Positions 16,575 through 26,080 of a DNA stretch of 35,848 bases are shown one piece after another. The notes beneath the pieces were generated by a model, which worked only from the letters and a program-made list of their open reading frames with translations, was not told where the DNA came from and ran no database searches. The first letter of the stretch is position 1. Each line of letters begins with the position of its first letter. The stretch is taken from NCBI GenBank assembly GCA_002280875.1, contig NCEV01000056.1:1-35848 (forward strand), read 5' to 3'. The position numbers were made by a program, and so were the translations under genes. Origin of the DNA: Caulobacter sp. 32-67-35 (GTDB lineage: Bacteria; Pseudomonadota; Alphaproteobacteria; Caulobacterales; Caulobacteraceae).

Positions 16575-17162
16575 CTAATGAATGTCCAGGGCGACCTCGA
16601 CCCGGGCGACCCATGCCTTGACGGCCGGATACAGCGACAGGTCGAAACCGCCCTCGTGGGCGACCCGGGTGTAGGCCACCAGCGCGATATCCGCCAGAGT
16701 AAGCCGCTCGCCCACCAGATAGGGCGTCTGTTTCAGCTGTGTTTCCAGGCGCGCCAGAGCCGCCCCGCCGCGTTCCACCAGCTTGGCGTCCAGCTCGCCG
16801 ACCGGCTTGCCCAGATAGAGCACATGGAAGCGGGCGACGGCGACATAGGGCTCGTGGCTGTACTGCTCCCAGAACAGCCACTCGTACATCTTGGCGCGTT
16901 CGAACGGATCGCCGGGGATCAGCGCCGAGCCCTCGGCCAGGTGCAGCATGATGGCGTTGGATTGGGCCAGGGTCCGGCCATCGCCGAGGACGACCGCCGG
17001 CACCTGACCGGCCGGGTTCATCGCCAGGAATTCCGGCGTGCGAGACTGCGCCTGCAGGATGTCGACTTCGACCCAGTCGAACGGCAGGGCCAGTTGCTGG
17101 GCCGTCCACTTCACCTTCAGGCAGTTGCCCGATTTCGTGTCGCCGTAGATGCGCATGGTCAT
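16575..17162 (-). CDS. Glutathione S-transferase family protein
   Basis: The 195-residue product has a thioredoxin-like N-domain and a helical C-domain. MRIYGDTKSGNCLKVKW starts the first beta-alpha unit, with a Ser at the activating position. NPAGQVPAVVLGDG holds the cis-Pro that contacts glutathione, and LAQSNAIMLHLAEG the Glu/Ser of the G-site. TLADIALVAYTRVAHEGGFDL is the N-capping box region of the C-domain. The start is ATG 17162, which has GGAGG six bases upstream; the frame stays open to 17186 but has no SD there. It is the first gene of the operon with the S1/P1 nuclease. A role in detoxification is the family default; no substrate can be named. Confidence 0.9.
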   Translation of the reverse strand: MTMRIYGDTKSGNCLKVKWTAQQLALPFDWVEVDILQAQSRTPEFLAMNPAGQVPAVVLGDGRTLAQSNAIMLHLAEGSALIPGDPFERAKMYEWLFWEQYSHEPYVAVARFHVLYLGKPVGELDAKLVERGGAALARLETQLKQTPYLVGERLTLADIALVAYTRVAHEGGFDLSLYPAVKAWVARVEVALDIH

Positions 17163-17248
17163 CGCTCGCCTCCGAAGGGTTGTCACGGCGCCGTGATCGG
17201 ACTATTCAGAGCCCGCCCGACAGATACGCCGATAAGAGGATTCCCTCG

Positions 17249-17746
17249 ATGCGTCGCACGCTCGCCGGAATTTTGGCCTTCCTGGCCATGTCCACCGCCC
17301 TTCCCGTCTTCGCCGCCGACTCGGACTCCGCCGCGCGTCCCGATCCGCTGGGCGACCTGATCACAGGCGCGCTGACCGGGACGATTCCGGGCACGCTTGA
17401 ATACAAGATGAAGGCGACGCTTTACCACGCCGGCGCCAAGGGCATCCGGGCGCTGGACTCGCTGGGCTGCAAGGTCGTGGCCATGCGCACCGTGGCGGTC
17501 GACAAGACCGTGATCCCGCGCCGCACCGTGCTCTTCATCAAGGAAACCGTCGGCCTGCCCATGCCCGACGGCCGCACACATGACGGCTACTGGTACGCCT
17601 CCGACGTGGGAGGCGCGATCAAGGGCCTGAAGCTGGACCTGTTCAGCGGCTCGGGCCGCTCGTCAATGGCGCCGCTTATGCCCCTGAATCTGACGCATCT
17701 GTCGGTCAGCAAGGTCGGCGAATTCAAAGGCTGCCCGCCCGAATAG
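17249..17746 (+). CDS. Exported 3D-domain (MltA-C-like) protein
   Basis: The 165-residue protein begins with a signal peptide (MRRTLAGILAFLAMSTALPVFA). The C-terminal part has the 3D-domain pattern named for three aspartates: RTVAVDKTVIPRRTVLFI, then HDGYWYASDVGGAIKGLK, then LDLFSG. The three Asp (in AVD, ASD and LDLF) are present. This double-psi barrel is the catalytic fold of MltA-type lytic transglycosylases and of stationary-phase muralytic proteins, so a peptidoglycan-related role in the periplasm is likely. The usual Gly/Thr-rich end is altered (GSGRSSM). ATG 17249 has AAGAGGA upstream; earlier in-frame starts lack an SD and would spoil the signal peptide. Confidence 0.82.
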   Translation: MRRTLAGILAFLAMSTALPVFAADSDSAARPDPLGDLITGALTGTIPGTLEYKMKATLYHAGAKGIRALDSLGCKVVAMRTVAVDKTVIPRRTVLFIKETVGLPMPDGRTHDGYWYASDVGGAIKGLKLDLFSGSGRSSMAPLMPLNLTHLSVSKVGEFKGCPPE

Positions 17747-17828
17747 GGCGCTAGACCGCATCTGCCGTCTGCGGTCGCAACCTCCACCGTCGCCACCCGT
17801 TAGCGTGCCTCACAAGAGGATACGCCGC

Positions 17829-18227
17829 ATGATACTTCCCAAGGGCGCCACCGTAGCCGTCGTCGACGGCGAAAAGCTGGTCATGTTCAAGAACACCGGG
17901 GAACACGAGCCCCAGCTGACCGTCCTTCCGGCGGAAGCCATCGATGGCGCCGGCTCAGGCTCGAAGGGCCATCAGTCCAGTTCCGCCAACCCGGACGAGA
18001 GCACGCGGGCCGAAGATGGCTACGCCGCTGGCGTCGCGGCCATGCTGAACGAGCGGGCTCTGTCCGGCGCCTTTGATCACCTGCTGGTCATTGCCGCGCC
18101 CAAGACGCTGGGCGAGCTGCGCAAGCACTGGGGAAAGCCGCTCCAGGCCAAGCTGGTCGGCGAGATCGCCAAGGACCTGACGGGTCAGTCGGCTGATCAG
18201 ATCGTCACGGCGATCGACAAGGCCTGA
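17829..18227 (+). CDS. Host attachment family protein
   Basis: The 132-residue cytoplasmic protein looks like the family named after an Agrobacterium gene needed for attachment to host cells (Pfam 'Host_attach', related to the eRF1-like baeRF fold). Supporting text is the N-terminal strand pair MILPKGATVAVVDGEKLVMF, a linker rich in Ser/Gly, and the C-terminal FDHLLVIAAPKTLGELRKHW plus VGEIAKDLTGQSADQI. The ATG at 17829 has AAGAGGA eight bases before it and is preferred to the start at 17805. The biochemical role of the family is not settled. The gene is convergent with cckA. Confidence 0.85.
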   Translation: MILPKGATVAVVDGEKLVMFKNTGEHEPQLTVLPAEAIDGAGSGSKGHQSSSANPDESTRAEDGYAAGVAAMLNERALSGAFDHLLVIAAPKTLGELRKHWGKPLQAKLVGEIAKDLTGQSADQIVTAIDKA

Positions 18228-18268
18228 CGGCGATGGCGGGGTCGCAAGACCCCGCCGCTATCGTCGTT

Positions 18269-20356
<2,088 letters not shown>

Positions 20357-20474
20357 GGACGACGGCAATCCTTGTTCAATACTCGGGTCGCGACTCACTT
20401 TGAGCCGTTACGAAGATACTCTTTATGTGACGCAAGGTCAGAGGGCGTCTGAAATACGCTTTAAAAACGGTCGA

Positions 20475-21560
20475 TTAGAGCGGTCTCGCCGATGGCTTGG
20501 GTTTCTTGCCGTTCATGATGAAGCCAATGACCTTGGCCACGGCCTCGAAATGGTCGGCCGGGATTTCTTCGTCGATTTCGACCGTAGCATAGAGCGCGCG
20601 CGCCAGGGGCGGATCTTCCAGCACCGGCACGCCGTGTTCTTCGGCGACGGCGCGGATCTTCAGGGCCAGGTCGTCCATGCCCTTGGCCACGCACATCGGC
20701 GCGGGGGTCTCGCCGGGCTCGTACTTCAGCGCAACGGCGTAGTGGGTCGGGTTCATGACCACGACGGTGGCCTTGGGCACCGCCTGCATCATCCGCTGAC
20801 GCGAGCGCTGCATCTGGATCTGGCGGCGCTTGGCCTTGATGTGTGGGTCGCCGTCCGACTGCTTGTACTCGTCCTTGACCTCCTGAAGGGTCATGCGCAT
20901 CCGCTTCATGAAGCGCTGACGCTGCCAGAACCAGTCGAAGCCCGCCGTCAGGGTCAGGAGCAGGATAACGGCCATGAAAAGTTTGGTCGCCAGCCTCATC
21001 GACACGGGGATCATCTCGGCCGGCGCCATCCCGACCATGTTGACGATCTCATCGGCGTGCGGCTCGAGCACGAACCAGGCAATGATGCCGGTGACGATGA
21101 ATTTCAGCGCCGACTTGGCGAACTGCACCAGGCCGTCGATGCCGAAAAGCCGGCCAAAGCCCTTGATGATGTCCAGCTTCTTGAGGTCCGGCTTGATCTT
21201 CTCCGGCGTCATCATGAAGCCGGTCTGGGCCACGTGGGCAATGAAGCCGAACACGGCCGTGGTCACCATCACCATGACCAGCGGCGGAAGGGCCGCCATG
21301 ATGGCCTGACGGGCGATGACCACCGCCCCGCCGCTGCTCAGGTCCATGCGACCGGCATGGGCCAGGAACGGGGTCAGCGCCGCCGACAGGTCACGGGTCA
21401 GCCAGCCGCCCGCCATCAGGATCACCGCCACCGCGCCCACCAGCGAGGCCAGTTGGGGAACATCGGCGCTCTTGGCGACGTCGCCCTTGGCGCGGGCGTC
21501 CGACAGCTTCTTGGCTGAGGGTTCTTCTGTCTTCGAGTCGTTGTCTGTGTCTTCCGCCAC
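20475..21560 (-). CDS. flhB: Flagellar export switch protein FlhB
   Basis: FlhB of the flagellar type III export gate has 361 residues, a normal length. It shows a charged N-terminus, four membrane segments (~38-53, ~86-110, ~150-166, ~192-209), and a cytoplasmic domain whose autocleavage motif NPTH lies at 270-273 (VVVMNPTHYAVALKYEP). Cleavage between Asn and Pro switches export from rod/hook to filament substrates. It lies nine bases after fliR and precedes cckA. Confidence 0.97.
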   Translation of the reverse strand: MAEDTDNDSKTEEPSAKKLSDARAKGDVAKSADVPQLASLVGAVAVILMAGGWLTRDLSAALTPFLAHAGRMDLSSGGAVVIARQAIMAALPPLVMVMVTTAVFGFIAHVAQTGFMMTPEKIKPDLKKLDIIKGFGRLFGIDGLVQFAKSALKFIVTGIIAWFVLEPHADEIVNMVGMAPAEMIPVSMRLATKLFMAVILLLTLTAGFDWFWQRQRFMKRMRMTLQEVKDEYKQSDGDPHIKAKRRQIQMQRSRQRMMQAVPKATVVVMNPTHYAVALKYEPGETPAPMCVAKGMDDLALKIRAVAEEHGVPVLEDPPLARALYATVEIDEEIPADHFEAVAKVIGFIMNGKKPKPSARPL

Positions 21561-21569
21561 GGCCCGCCC

Positions 21570-22325
21570 CTAGTTGAAGATCATCAGGAGGTCGCGGTAG
21601 CGGTCGGTCCAGACCATGGCGATGCCGCCAAGGCTGAGGGCCAGCAGAGACAGGCCCAGGATCACGCTGAGCGGAGACGCCACAAAGAAGATCTGGAACG
21701 ACGGCATGACCCGTCCCACCAGACCTGTCGCCAGGTTGAACACCAGCGAGAACACGATCACCGGAGCGGCCAGCTGGATGCCCAGCGAAAAGCTGTCGGC
21801 CACTGTGCGCACCGCCAGGGTGGCGGCGTCGTTCACCGGCACGGCGCGGCTGAACGGGAACAGGTCGTACGACTTGACGATGGCCCCGATGAACAGATGG
21901 TGCAGGTCGGTGGCCATGATCAGGGTCAGGCCCAGCATCGACAGGAAGGTCGCCACGGCCGTGCTGGACTGGCCCATCGACGGGTTGGTAGTCTGGGCGA
22001 ATGACAGGGTGGTCTGCATCGAGATCACCTCGCCGGCCGTCGACATGGCGGTGAAAAACAGCTTCAGCACCGAGCCGATCATCAGGCCGATCAGGATCTC
22101 GTGGATCACCTGGCCCCACAGGCCGCCGACCGAGGTGGGCACGCCGGGGACGGTGTTCTGTAACAGCGGCGTCAGCAACAGGGACATCAGCAGAGCAAAG
22201 CCCAGGCGAACGCGGGCCGGCACCGAGGTGTCGCCGATGCCGGGCATCAGCATGACCATGGCCCCGACCCGCGCGAACACGAGGCCGGCGACATAGACCT
22301 GGGCGGCTGTCGCGTAGGAGTCCAA
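21570..22325 (-). CDS. fliR: Flagellar export gate protein FliR
   Basis: The 251-residue integral membrane protein starts MDSYATAAQVYVAGLVFARV and has the FliR text MLMPGIGDTSVPARVRLGFALL, plus hydrophobic stretches across its length. With FliP and FliQ it forms the helical export gate in the basal body. The gene lies between fliQ (16 bases) and flhB (9 bases), one operon. Confidence 0.97.
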   Translation of the reverse strand: MDSYATAAQVYVAGLVFARVGAMVMLMPGIGDTSVPARVRLGFALLMSLLLTPLLQNTVPGVPTSVGGLWGQVIHEILIGLMIGSVLKLFFTAMSTAGEVISMQTTLSFAQTTNPSMGQSSTAVATFLSMLGLTLIMATDLHHLFIGAIVKSYDLFPFSRAVPVNDAATLAVRTVADSFSLGIQLAAPVIVFSLVFNLATGLVGRVMPSFQIFFVASPLSVILGLSLLALSLGGIAMVWTDRYRDLLMIFN

Positions 22326-22341
22326 ACGCCCCTCGCCTCCC

Positions 22342-22605
22342 CTACATGCCCGCGATGCGGGCGGCGATCTGGCGCATGAAACCGGACATCAGCGCGCCCA
22401 TCAGCGGCAGGAAGATCAGCAGCGAAATGAAGATCGCAACGATCTTGGGGGCATAGACCAGGGTGGCTTCCTGGATCTGGGTCAGGGCCTGGAACAGGCC
22501 GATGGCGACGCCGACCACCAGGCCGACGATCAGCACGGGCGCGCACAGCTGAAGGGTCAGCCAGATCGCATCGCGACCGACATCAAGAACTTCGGCGCCG
22601 GTCAT
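22342..22605 (-). CDS. fliQ: Flagellar export gate protein FliQ
   Basis: The 87-residue protein has two membrane helices (~17-40 and ~50-75) joined by the conserved QALTQIQEATLVYAPKI loop. It is the first gene of the fliQ-fliR-flhB cluster. A CtrA box lies 68 bases upstream of its ATG, as expected of a class II flagellar operon. Confidence 0.97.
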   Translation of the reverse strand: MTGAEVLDVGRDAIWLTLQLCAPVLIVGLVVGVAIGLFQALTQIQEATLVYAPKIVAIFISLLIFLPLMGALMSGFMRQIAARIAGM

Positions 22606-22642
22606 CCAAAAGCCTCGTGAGAGCAGGCCCGAACAGGGCTCA

Positions 22643-22647
22643 GAATC
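22643..22647. promoter_or_regulatory. CcrM methylation site (GANTC) in the fliQ promoter region
   Basis: GAATC lies between the CtrA box and the fliQ start. In Caulobacter such sites let the methylation state, and hence replication fork passage, influence transcription. Function at this site is inference. Confidence 0.35.
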
Positions 22648-22672
22648 GAGGTTTCAAGATGCCGGGATATGG

Positions 22673-22687
22673 TTAACAGGGCGTTAG
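22673..22687 (-). promoter_or_regulatory. CtrA binding site of the fliQ operon
   Basis: The plus strand reads TTAA-CAGGGCG-TTAG, that is CTAA-N7-TTAAC in the direction of fliQ. This fits the CtrA consensus TTAA-N7-TTAA with one mismatch. Its position upstream of fliQ is that expected of a CtrA-activated class II flagellar promoter. Confidence 0.75.
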
Positions 22688-22781
22688 GGGTTGTTGCCTG
22701 GGCAGGTCCAGGGGGTGGCTGCGGCGCTCTGCCTCAGCAATGTCGTGCCCCCACAGAAAGCCCCTGGCCGCAGGGGGACGC

Positions 22782-23324
22782 CTAGTCTCCCGTCGCGGGG
22801 AATTCCAGCAGGCTGGTGTCATAGCCCAGCGCCCTGGCGCGCGCGACCAGCGGAGCGATCTCGGCCTGACTGGGGCGCGGATTACGCGTGTAGATCCACA
22901 GGTCATGGAAGCTGGGGTCGGCCGAGATGAACCAGCTGTAGTCCTCCGCCCGCTCCAGCACCCAATAGTCGCGCGGAATGCGGATAATGCCGAAGACGCG
23001 GTAGCTGACGTGGAGCTTGGCGTTCGTGCCCGGATCAACAATATGCGCCGGGCCGCCGATCGTCTTGAGATTGCCCTTGGGTGAGCCGTCGCGGCAGAAG
23101 TCCAGCACCTTAACCTTGACGCCCCCCTGGGGCGTATAGGTGGTGCCGCCCGCAACGCAGCCGTCGGTGAGCGACATGGGTCGCCGGCCAATCTCATACC
23201 ATGTGCCGGTGTAGAACCGCGCCGCGTCGATCGTTGTTGCGGGATGCAGGGAACTGGTTTTGGCGCCACTCGTCGCGCAGCCCGCGAGGACGAACAGGCT
23301 CGAAACAATCAGCAAGGCGCGCAT
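22782..23324 (-). CDS. blc: Lipocalin-type outer membrane lipoprotein (Blc-like)
   Basis: The 180-residue lipoprotein has the signal MRALLIVSSLFVLAGC with lipobox LAGC. The lipocalin GxW motif appears in FYTGTWYEIGRRP, the second strand in GCVAGGTTYTP, and the third conserved region in YSWFISADPSFHDLWIYTRNPRPS. This matches the bacterial Blc family, which binds lysophospholipids or fatty acids in the outer membrane. ATG 23324 has GGAGA five bases upstream; the longer open frame (to 23360) lacks an SD and spoils the signal peptide. It is transcribed toward the fliQ region, but its stop is 95 bases before the CtrA box, so it is a separate unit. Confidence 0.92.
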   Translation of the reverse strand: MRALLIVSSLFVLAGCATSGAKTSSLHPATTIDAARFYTGTWYEIGRRPMSLTDGCVAGGTTYTPQGGVKVKVLDFCRDGSPKGNLKTIGGPAHIVDPGTNAKLHVSYRVFGIIRIPRDYWVLERAEDYSWFISADPSFHDLWIYTRNPRPSQAEIAPLVARARALGYDTSLLEFPATGD

Positions 23325-23426
23325 GGGGATCTCCGACCAACGGAGACAGCTACGGCTCAACGCGCCTGGGGGATGCAGGCGCGGCGCCTAGGGCGCGATA
23401 GCCGAAAGTGTACGCGCTAAAAGACT

Positions 23427-23726
23427 CTAGCGGATCCGGATCCGCACCGGCACCTGCACATAGGACCCCGCGCGGCTCTTGCCGTCGGGGCCCAGCAGGT
23501 CGACCTGGAACTGGGCGGCCATCTTCAGGGCCGCGTCGCCGACGCCCAGCTCAGGGGCGCTTTCGCCCTCGACAGTGCAGGCCGTCAGGTGGCCATCGTC
23601 CTTCACCAGGCAGTTGAGGATCGCAACAGCTTCGCGCGGCTGTGACGCCGGGATCAGCAGGTCCGAGGCGGTCTGGGACGGGGCGGCGTTGGAAAGAGCG
23701 GCGGCCAGAACAAGCGAAGCAATCAC
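23427..23726 (-). CDS. Small exported TonB C-terminal-domain-like protein
   Basis: The 99-residue protein starts with GTG at 23726 (AGGGA eight bases before it). It has a short signal peptide (MIASLVLAAALSNAA) and then a single domain resembling the TonB C-terminal fold: REAVAILNCLVKDDGHLTAC, GDAALKMAAQFQV and YVQVPVRIRI. Two Cys (in NCLV and TACTV) may pair. It lacks the membrane anchor and Pro-rich spacer of a true TonB, so it is not an energy transducer by itself. Small proteins of this kind are common in Caulobacter and their role is not known. The gene lies in a minus-strand series after the helical-repeat gene, but with a 105-base gap. Confidence 0.7.
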   Translation of the reverse strand: MIASLVLAAALSNAAPSQTASDLLIPASQPREAVAILNCLVKDDGHLTACTVEGESAPELGVGDAALKMAAQFQVDLLGPDGKSRAGSYVQVPVRIRIR

Positions 23727-23831
23727 GATTTCGTCCCTGTTATTTTCTTGATCGGCTGCATCGCTTTGGCAATGCGCCGACCTTTGTTTCGACGGGGCGA
23801 CCCTGCCGCCCCCTTGTTGTCCCGATCCGGG

Positions 23832-25205
23832 TCAGTGGGCGTGAGCCGCCTTCAACCGATGCAGCCCCTGTGCCGCCAGGTCGGTCAGCGACCGCAGGCC
23901 CAGCTCGGAAAACACGTCGAACGCGCAGGCCAGGGCCACGGCGGCCCGGTCCAGCCGGCCATCGTCGCGGCCCGTGATCTCGACCCGGGCTTCGTACAGG
24001 CGCGCCAGATTCATCTGGGCCACGGCCCACGAGGCCGGGTCGCGTACGCCCGGCTGGGCGGAAAGTTCGGTCTTGAAGGCCATCTCGGCCGCGTCCAGCA
24101 CCGCCAGATCGGCGGTCAGCTCGGCGCAGCGCGCCAGGCTGAGGGCGCGGTTGTTGGCGACCACCGCGCGCAACGCCAGGGCCGGCTGGGTCTTGAGCAC
24201 CTGCGTAGCCCGATCATAGCAGGTGACGGCCTGCTCGAAGGCCCGATCCGAGGTCGTGGCCTCGCCAATGGCCTGCAGGCCGACGCCCAGCGCGGCCTGG
24301 GCGCGCGCCCAGTCCATCGGGCTGTGATCCATGGCGAGCGGTTCAAGAGCGGCGGTCAGGGCCTCGACGCCATCGGCAATCAGGGTCAGTTCGCCGTCCA
24401 GCTCGCCCAGCTGCACCAGGGCCGAGCCGCGAAGACCTTCCAGTCGCGACCAGGTCAGGGGCTCGAAGTCGGGATCCAGGGCGGCTGCGGCGGCTGTGGC
24501 CTCGGTAATCGCCAGCTGGGTCAGGGCGCGGTCCTTCAGGCGCGCGCCGCAGGTCAGGATCAGTTCGATGCGCGCGGCGCGCTGGTCGGCCAGCAGCAGC
24601 CGGGCCGACCCGCCCTTGACGCGCTTGGCGGCGGCCAGAGCCTTCAGCGGCGCGTCATAACCCTGCACGGCGGCCAGGGCGCGGTCGATATTGTTCTCGG
24701 CCAGGCCGGCGCGACCGTCGAGGCCGGCGACCAGGGCCATGGCCAGGCCGCACCGCTGTCCCGGCGCGGTGCGCGCCAGGGTCAGGGCGGCGCCGGCGGC
24801 GGCATTCAGGCCCTCGTCGCCAAACAGGTCCGCGCCCAGGATAGCCAGAACGGCCTGCTCGCAGCGGGTCGAGGCCAGAGCCTCCAGTCGGCGTTCGCTT
24901 TCAAAGATCTTGCCCGCGGCCTCGGCGTGCGAGGCGGCCTTGCGCAGGGCGGCGGCGTCGCCAGACCGGCGGGCCAGTTCGTGCCAGACGATGGCGGCTT
25001 CCAGCAAGCGCGCGCCGCGATCCCGGGTCCCGATCCGGCCCGCAGCCACATCGGCCGAGCGGGCCTCGTTGGTCAGCAGCCTTATGTCGAGCAGTTCGAG
25101 CAGCGAGGTGTCGCCGCCCGTCAGGCCTTCGCGATGGGCGGCCTTAGACTCTGCCCCGGCGTCGACGCCGAAAAGACGTTTCAGATCACGACCGAACTCG
25201 AACAT
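23832..25205 (-). CDS. Alpha-helical repeat (TPR-like) protein under a CtrA-type promoter
   Basis: The 457-residue, Ala/Leu-rich protein starts MFEFGRDLKRLFGV (ATG 25205; the frame stays open to 25262 without an SD). There is no signal peptide or membrane segment. From about residue 60 to the end it is a series of helix pairs resembling tetratricopeptide repeats: LLEAAIVWHELARRSGDAAA, RAFEQAVTCYDRATQVLKTQ and WAVAQMNLARLYEARVEITG. The function is unknown; such proteins usually act as scaffolds. The upstream region has a perfect CtrA box (25294-25308) and a sigma-54-like element (25273-25288), so expression is probably tied to cell-cycle or flagellar control. A weak stem-loop (23794-23812) follows the stop. 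Confidence 0.8.
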   Translation of the reverse strand: MFEFGRDLKRLFGVDAGAESKAAHREGLTGGDTSLLELLDIRLLTNEARSADVAAGRIGTRDRGARLLEAAIVWHELARRSGDAAALRKAASHAEAAGKIFESERRLEALASTRCEQAVLAILGADLFGDEGLNAAAGAALTLARTAPGQRCGLAMALVAGLDGRAGLAENNIDRALAAVQGYDAPLKALAAAKRVKGGSARLLLADQRAARIELILTCGARLKDRALTQLAITEATAAAAALDPDFEPLTWSRLEGLRGSALVQLGELDGELTLIADGVEALTAALEPLAMDHSPMDWARAQAALGVGLQAIGEATTSDRAFEQAVTCYDRATQVLKTQPALALRAVVANNRALSLARCAELTADLAVLDAAEMAFKTELSAQPGVRDPASWAVAQMNLARLYEARVEITGRDDGRLDRAAVALACAFDVFSELGLRSLTDLAAQGLHRLKAAHAH

Positions 25206-25272
25206 CGACGCGCATCTCCGCACACGGACCGTCCCACACCGGGACGTCCGGCAGGGGTTCAACGCATCAGGA

Positions 25273-25288
25273 GCAAAGCCGGAGCCAA
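25273..25288 (-). promoter_or_regulatory. Candidate sigma-54 promoter for the helical-repeat gene
   Basis: Read on the minus strand: TGGCTC-CGGCT-TTGCT. The GG and GC pairs have the required 10-base spacing; one base differs from TGGCAC. The start would fall near 25261, giving a 56-base leader. The nearby CtrA box could instead serve a sigma-70 promoter here. Confidence 0.4.
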
Positions 25289-25293
25289 CGCAC

Positions 25294-25308
25294 TTAACAA
25301 GTGGTTAA
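25294..25308. promoter_or_regulatory. Perfect CtrA box upstream of the helical-repeat gene
   Basis: TTAACAAGTGGTTAA is an exact TTAA-N7-TTAA. It lies 89 bases before the ATG at 25205. Another TTAACC half-site follows at 25325-25330. CtrA should bind here; whether it activates or represses cannot be read. Confidence 0.7.
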
Positions 25309-25339
25309 TAGGTGTTGATGGCGCATTAACCATAAATAT

Positions 25340-25385
25340 TTCCCGGACCTTAAGAAAGTGAGCGTCGCGCGGCCAGATCCGGGAA
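25340..25385. promoter_or_regulatory. Inverted repeat TTCCCGGA / TCCGGGAA between two sigma-54-like elements
   Basis: Two exact 8-base arms (25340-25347 and 25378-25385; 10 of 12 when extended) lie midway between the minus-strand element at 25273-25288 and the plus-strand one at 25400-25415. This is where a shared activator of the FlbD/NtrC kind would bind. The activator's identity is inference. Confidence 0.4.
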
Positions 25386-25399
25386 CTTTTGGCTCAGTT

Positions 25400-25415
25400 T
25401 GGCACACTTTTTGCC
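25400..25415 (+). promoter_or_regulatory. Sigma-54 promoter, exact match
   Basis: TGGCAC-ACTTT-TTGCC has the GG (-24) and GC (-12) pairs at the correct spacing. It matches TGGCAC-N5-TTGC exactly. The predicted start is near 25426. The next plus-strand gene begins at 25669, so either a 240-base leader or a separate small RNA is made. Confidence 0.6.
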
Positions 25416-25461
25416 TTCCAGGAGCCTTCGCGGGCGCGATCTGACGAAAGCTGCAAACCAT

Positions 25462-25491
25462 CACTGTTAGAACAGTGTTCACTGATGTGAA
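25462..25491. promoter_or_regulatory. Two abutting palindromes in the leader after the sigma-54 promoter
   Basis: CACTGTT-AG-AACAGTG (25462-25477) is followed at once by TTCAC-TGAT-GTGAA (25478-25491). They may be repressor sites or RNA hairpins in a leader or small RNA. This is the AT-richer centre of a 463-base interval without a supported gene; from 25492 to 25668 I see nothing else firm. Confidence 0.4.
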
Positions 25492-25668
25492 AATGACGTT
25501 AACTATCTAATTTAAGAAGCTGTTTACACTTCGTTCTGAAATCGACGTCTTCATGGTTGAACTTTCGACGCCGCGCCTGCGTGTCCTTGGGCCCTTGGGC
25601 TGCGCGACAGCCCTGCCCTCAACGCCGAAACACGCTAGAACCGGGTCTCCCATAGCCCGGAGCCCGCC

Positions 25669-26064
25669 ATGACCGTCACCCTGTGGACCGCCAGCCTGTG
25701 CCGTTCGGACCCGGGCTATGGCGGCTGGTCCTTCGTGCGCCGCAATGAAGCCCAGCCCGGTCCGGAGGGGATCAAGGGCGCAGCGGGCGGCGAGCGGCGG
25801 ACCAGCGCGGCGCGGATGTCCCTGACCGCCCTGGTCGAAGCCCTGGCCAGCCTGTCTGACGTGCCTGCCGACACAGCGGTGACCCTCTATTTCGAAGACG
25901 CGACGCTGGCGGCCGAACTGGTCGCCGCCGATGGCGCCTACGCCACCACCGAGCCGGAGGTCTGGGCCGCCGCCCGCGCAGCCGTCGCTGGCCGCCCGGT
26001 GCTGAACCTGGCCCCCCTGCCCGCCAATGCGGCGGCCGCCGGCTTTCTGAAGTTTCCGGGTTAG
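25669..26064 (+). CDS. RNase H-like protein lacking the catalytic carboxylates
   Basis: The 131-residue protein follows the RNase HI fold: a first strand and glycine turn (LWTASLCRSDPGYGGWSFVRR), helix A (ARMSLTALVEALASL), a following strand (AVTLYFEDATLAAEL), and an Ala-rich end. In RNase HI the first strand carries Asp10 (YTDGS); here the text is WTASL. Glu48 of RMEL is replaced by Ser in RMSL. An Asp/Glu pair remains near the Asp70 position, and the last Asp is gone. It should therefore not cleave RNA and may only bind nucleic acid or a partner. The alignment was made by eye. The ATG at 25669 is 240 bases downstream of the predicted sigma-54 start. It is convergent with the hydrolase gene. 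Confidence 0.68.
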   Translation: MTVTLWTASLCRSDPGYGGWSFVRRNEAQPGPEGIKGAAGGERRTSAARMSLTALVEALASLSDVPADTAVTLYFEDATLAAELVAADGAYATTEPEVWAAARAAVAGRPVLNLAPLPANAAAAGFLKFPG

Positions 26065-26080
26065 AGCCCCTCCCCGTCGC

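Noticed and set aside
23748-25361. 537-codon plus-strand frame opposite the helical-repeat gene
   Set aside because: It is rich in Gly/Gln/Arg/His without any fold signal and covers the CtrA box region.
25462-25477. LexA box reading of GAAC-AGT-GTTC inside the first leader palindrome
   Set aside because: Alphaproteobacterial LexA sites are direct GTTC-N7-GTTC repeats, and the inverted form needs four spacer bases.
25499-25515. TTAA-N9-TTAA resembling a CtrA box
   Set aside because: The spacer is nine bases, not seven.
25553-25672. 39-residue frame overlapping the start of the RNase H-like gene by ATGA
   Set aside because: No SD and no recognisable peptide. It could be a leader peptide, but nothing beyond the overlap supports it.
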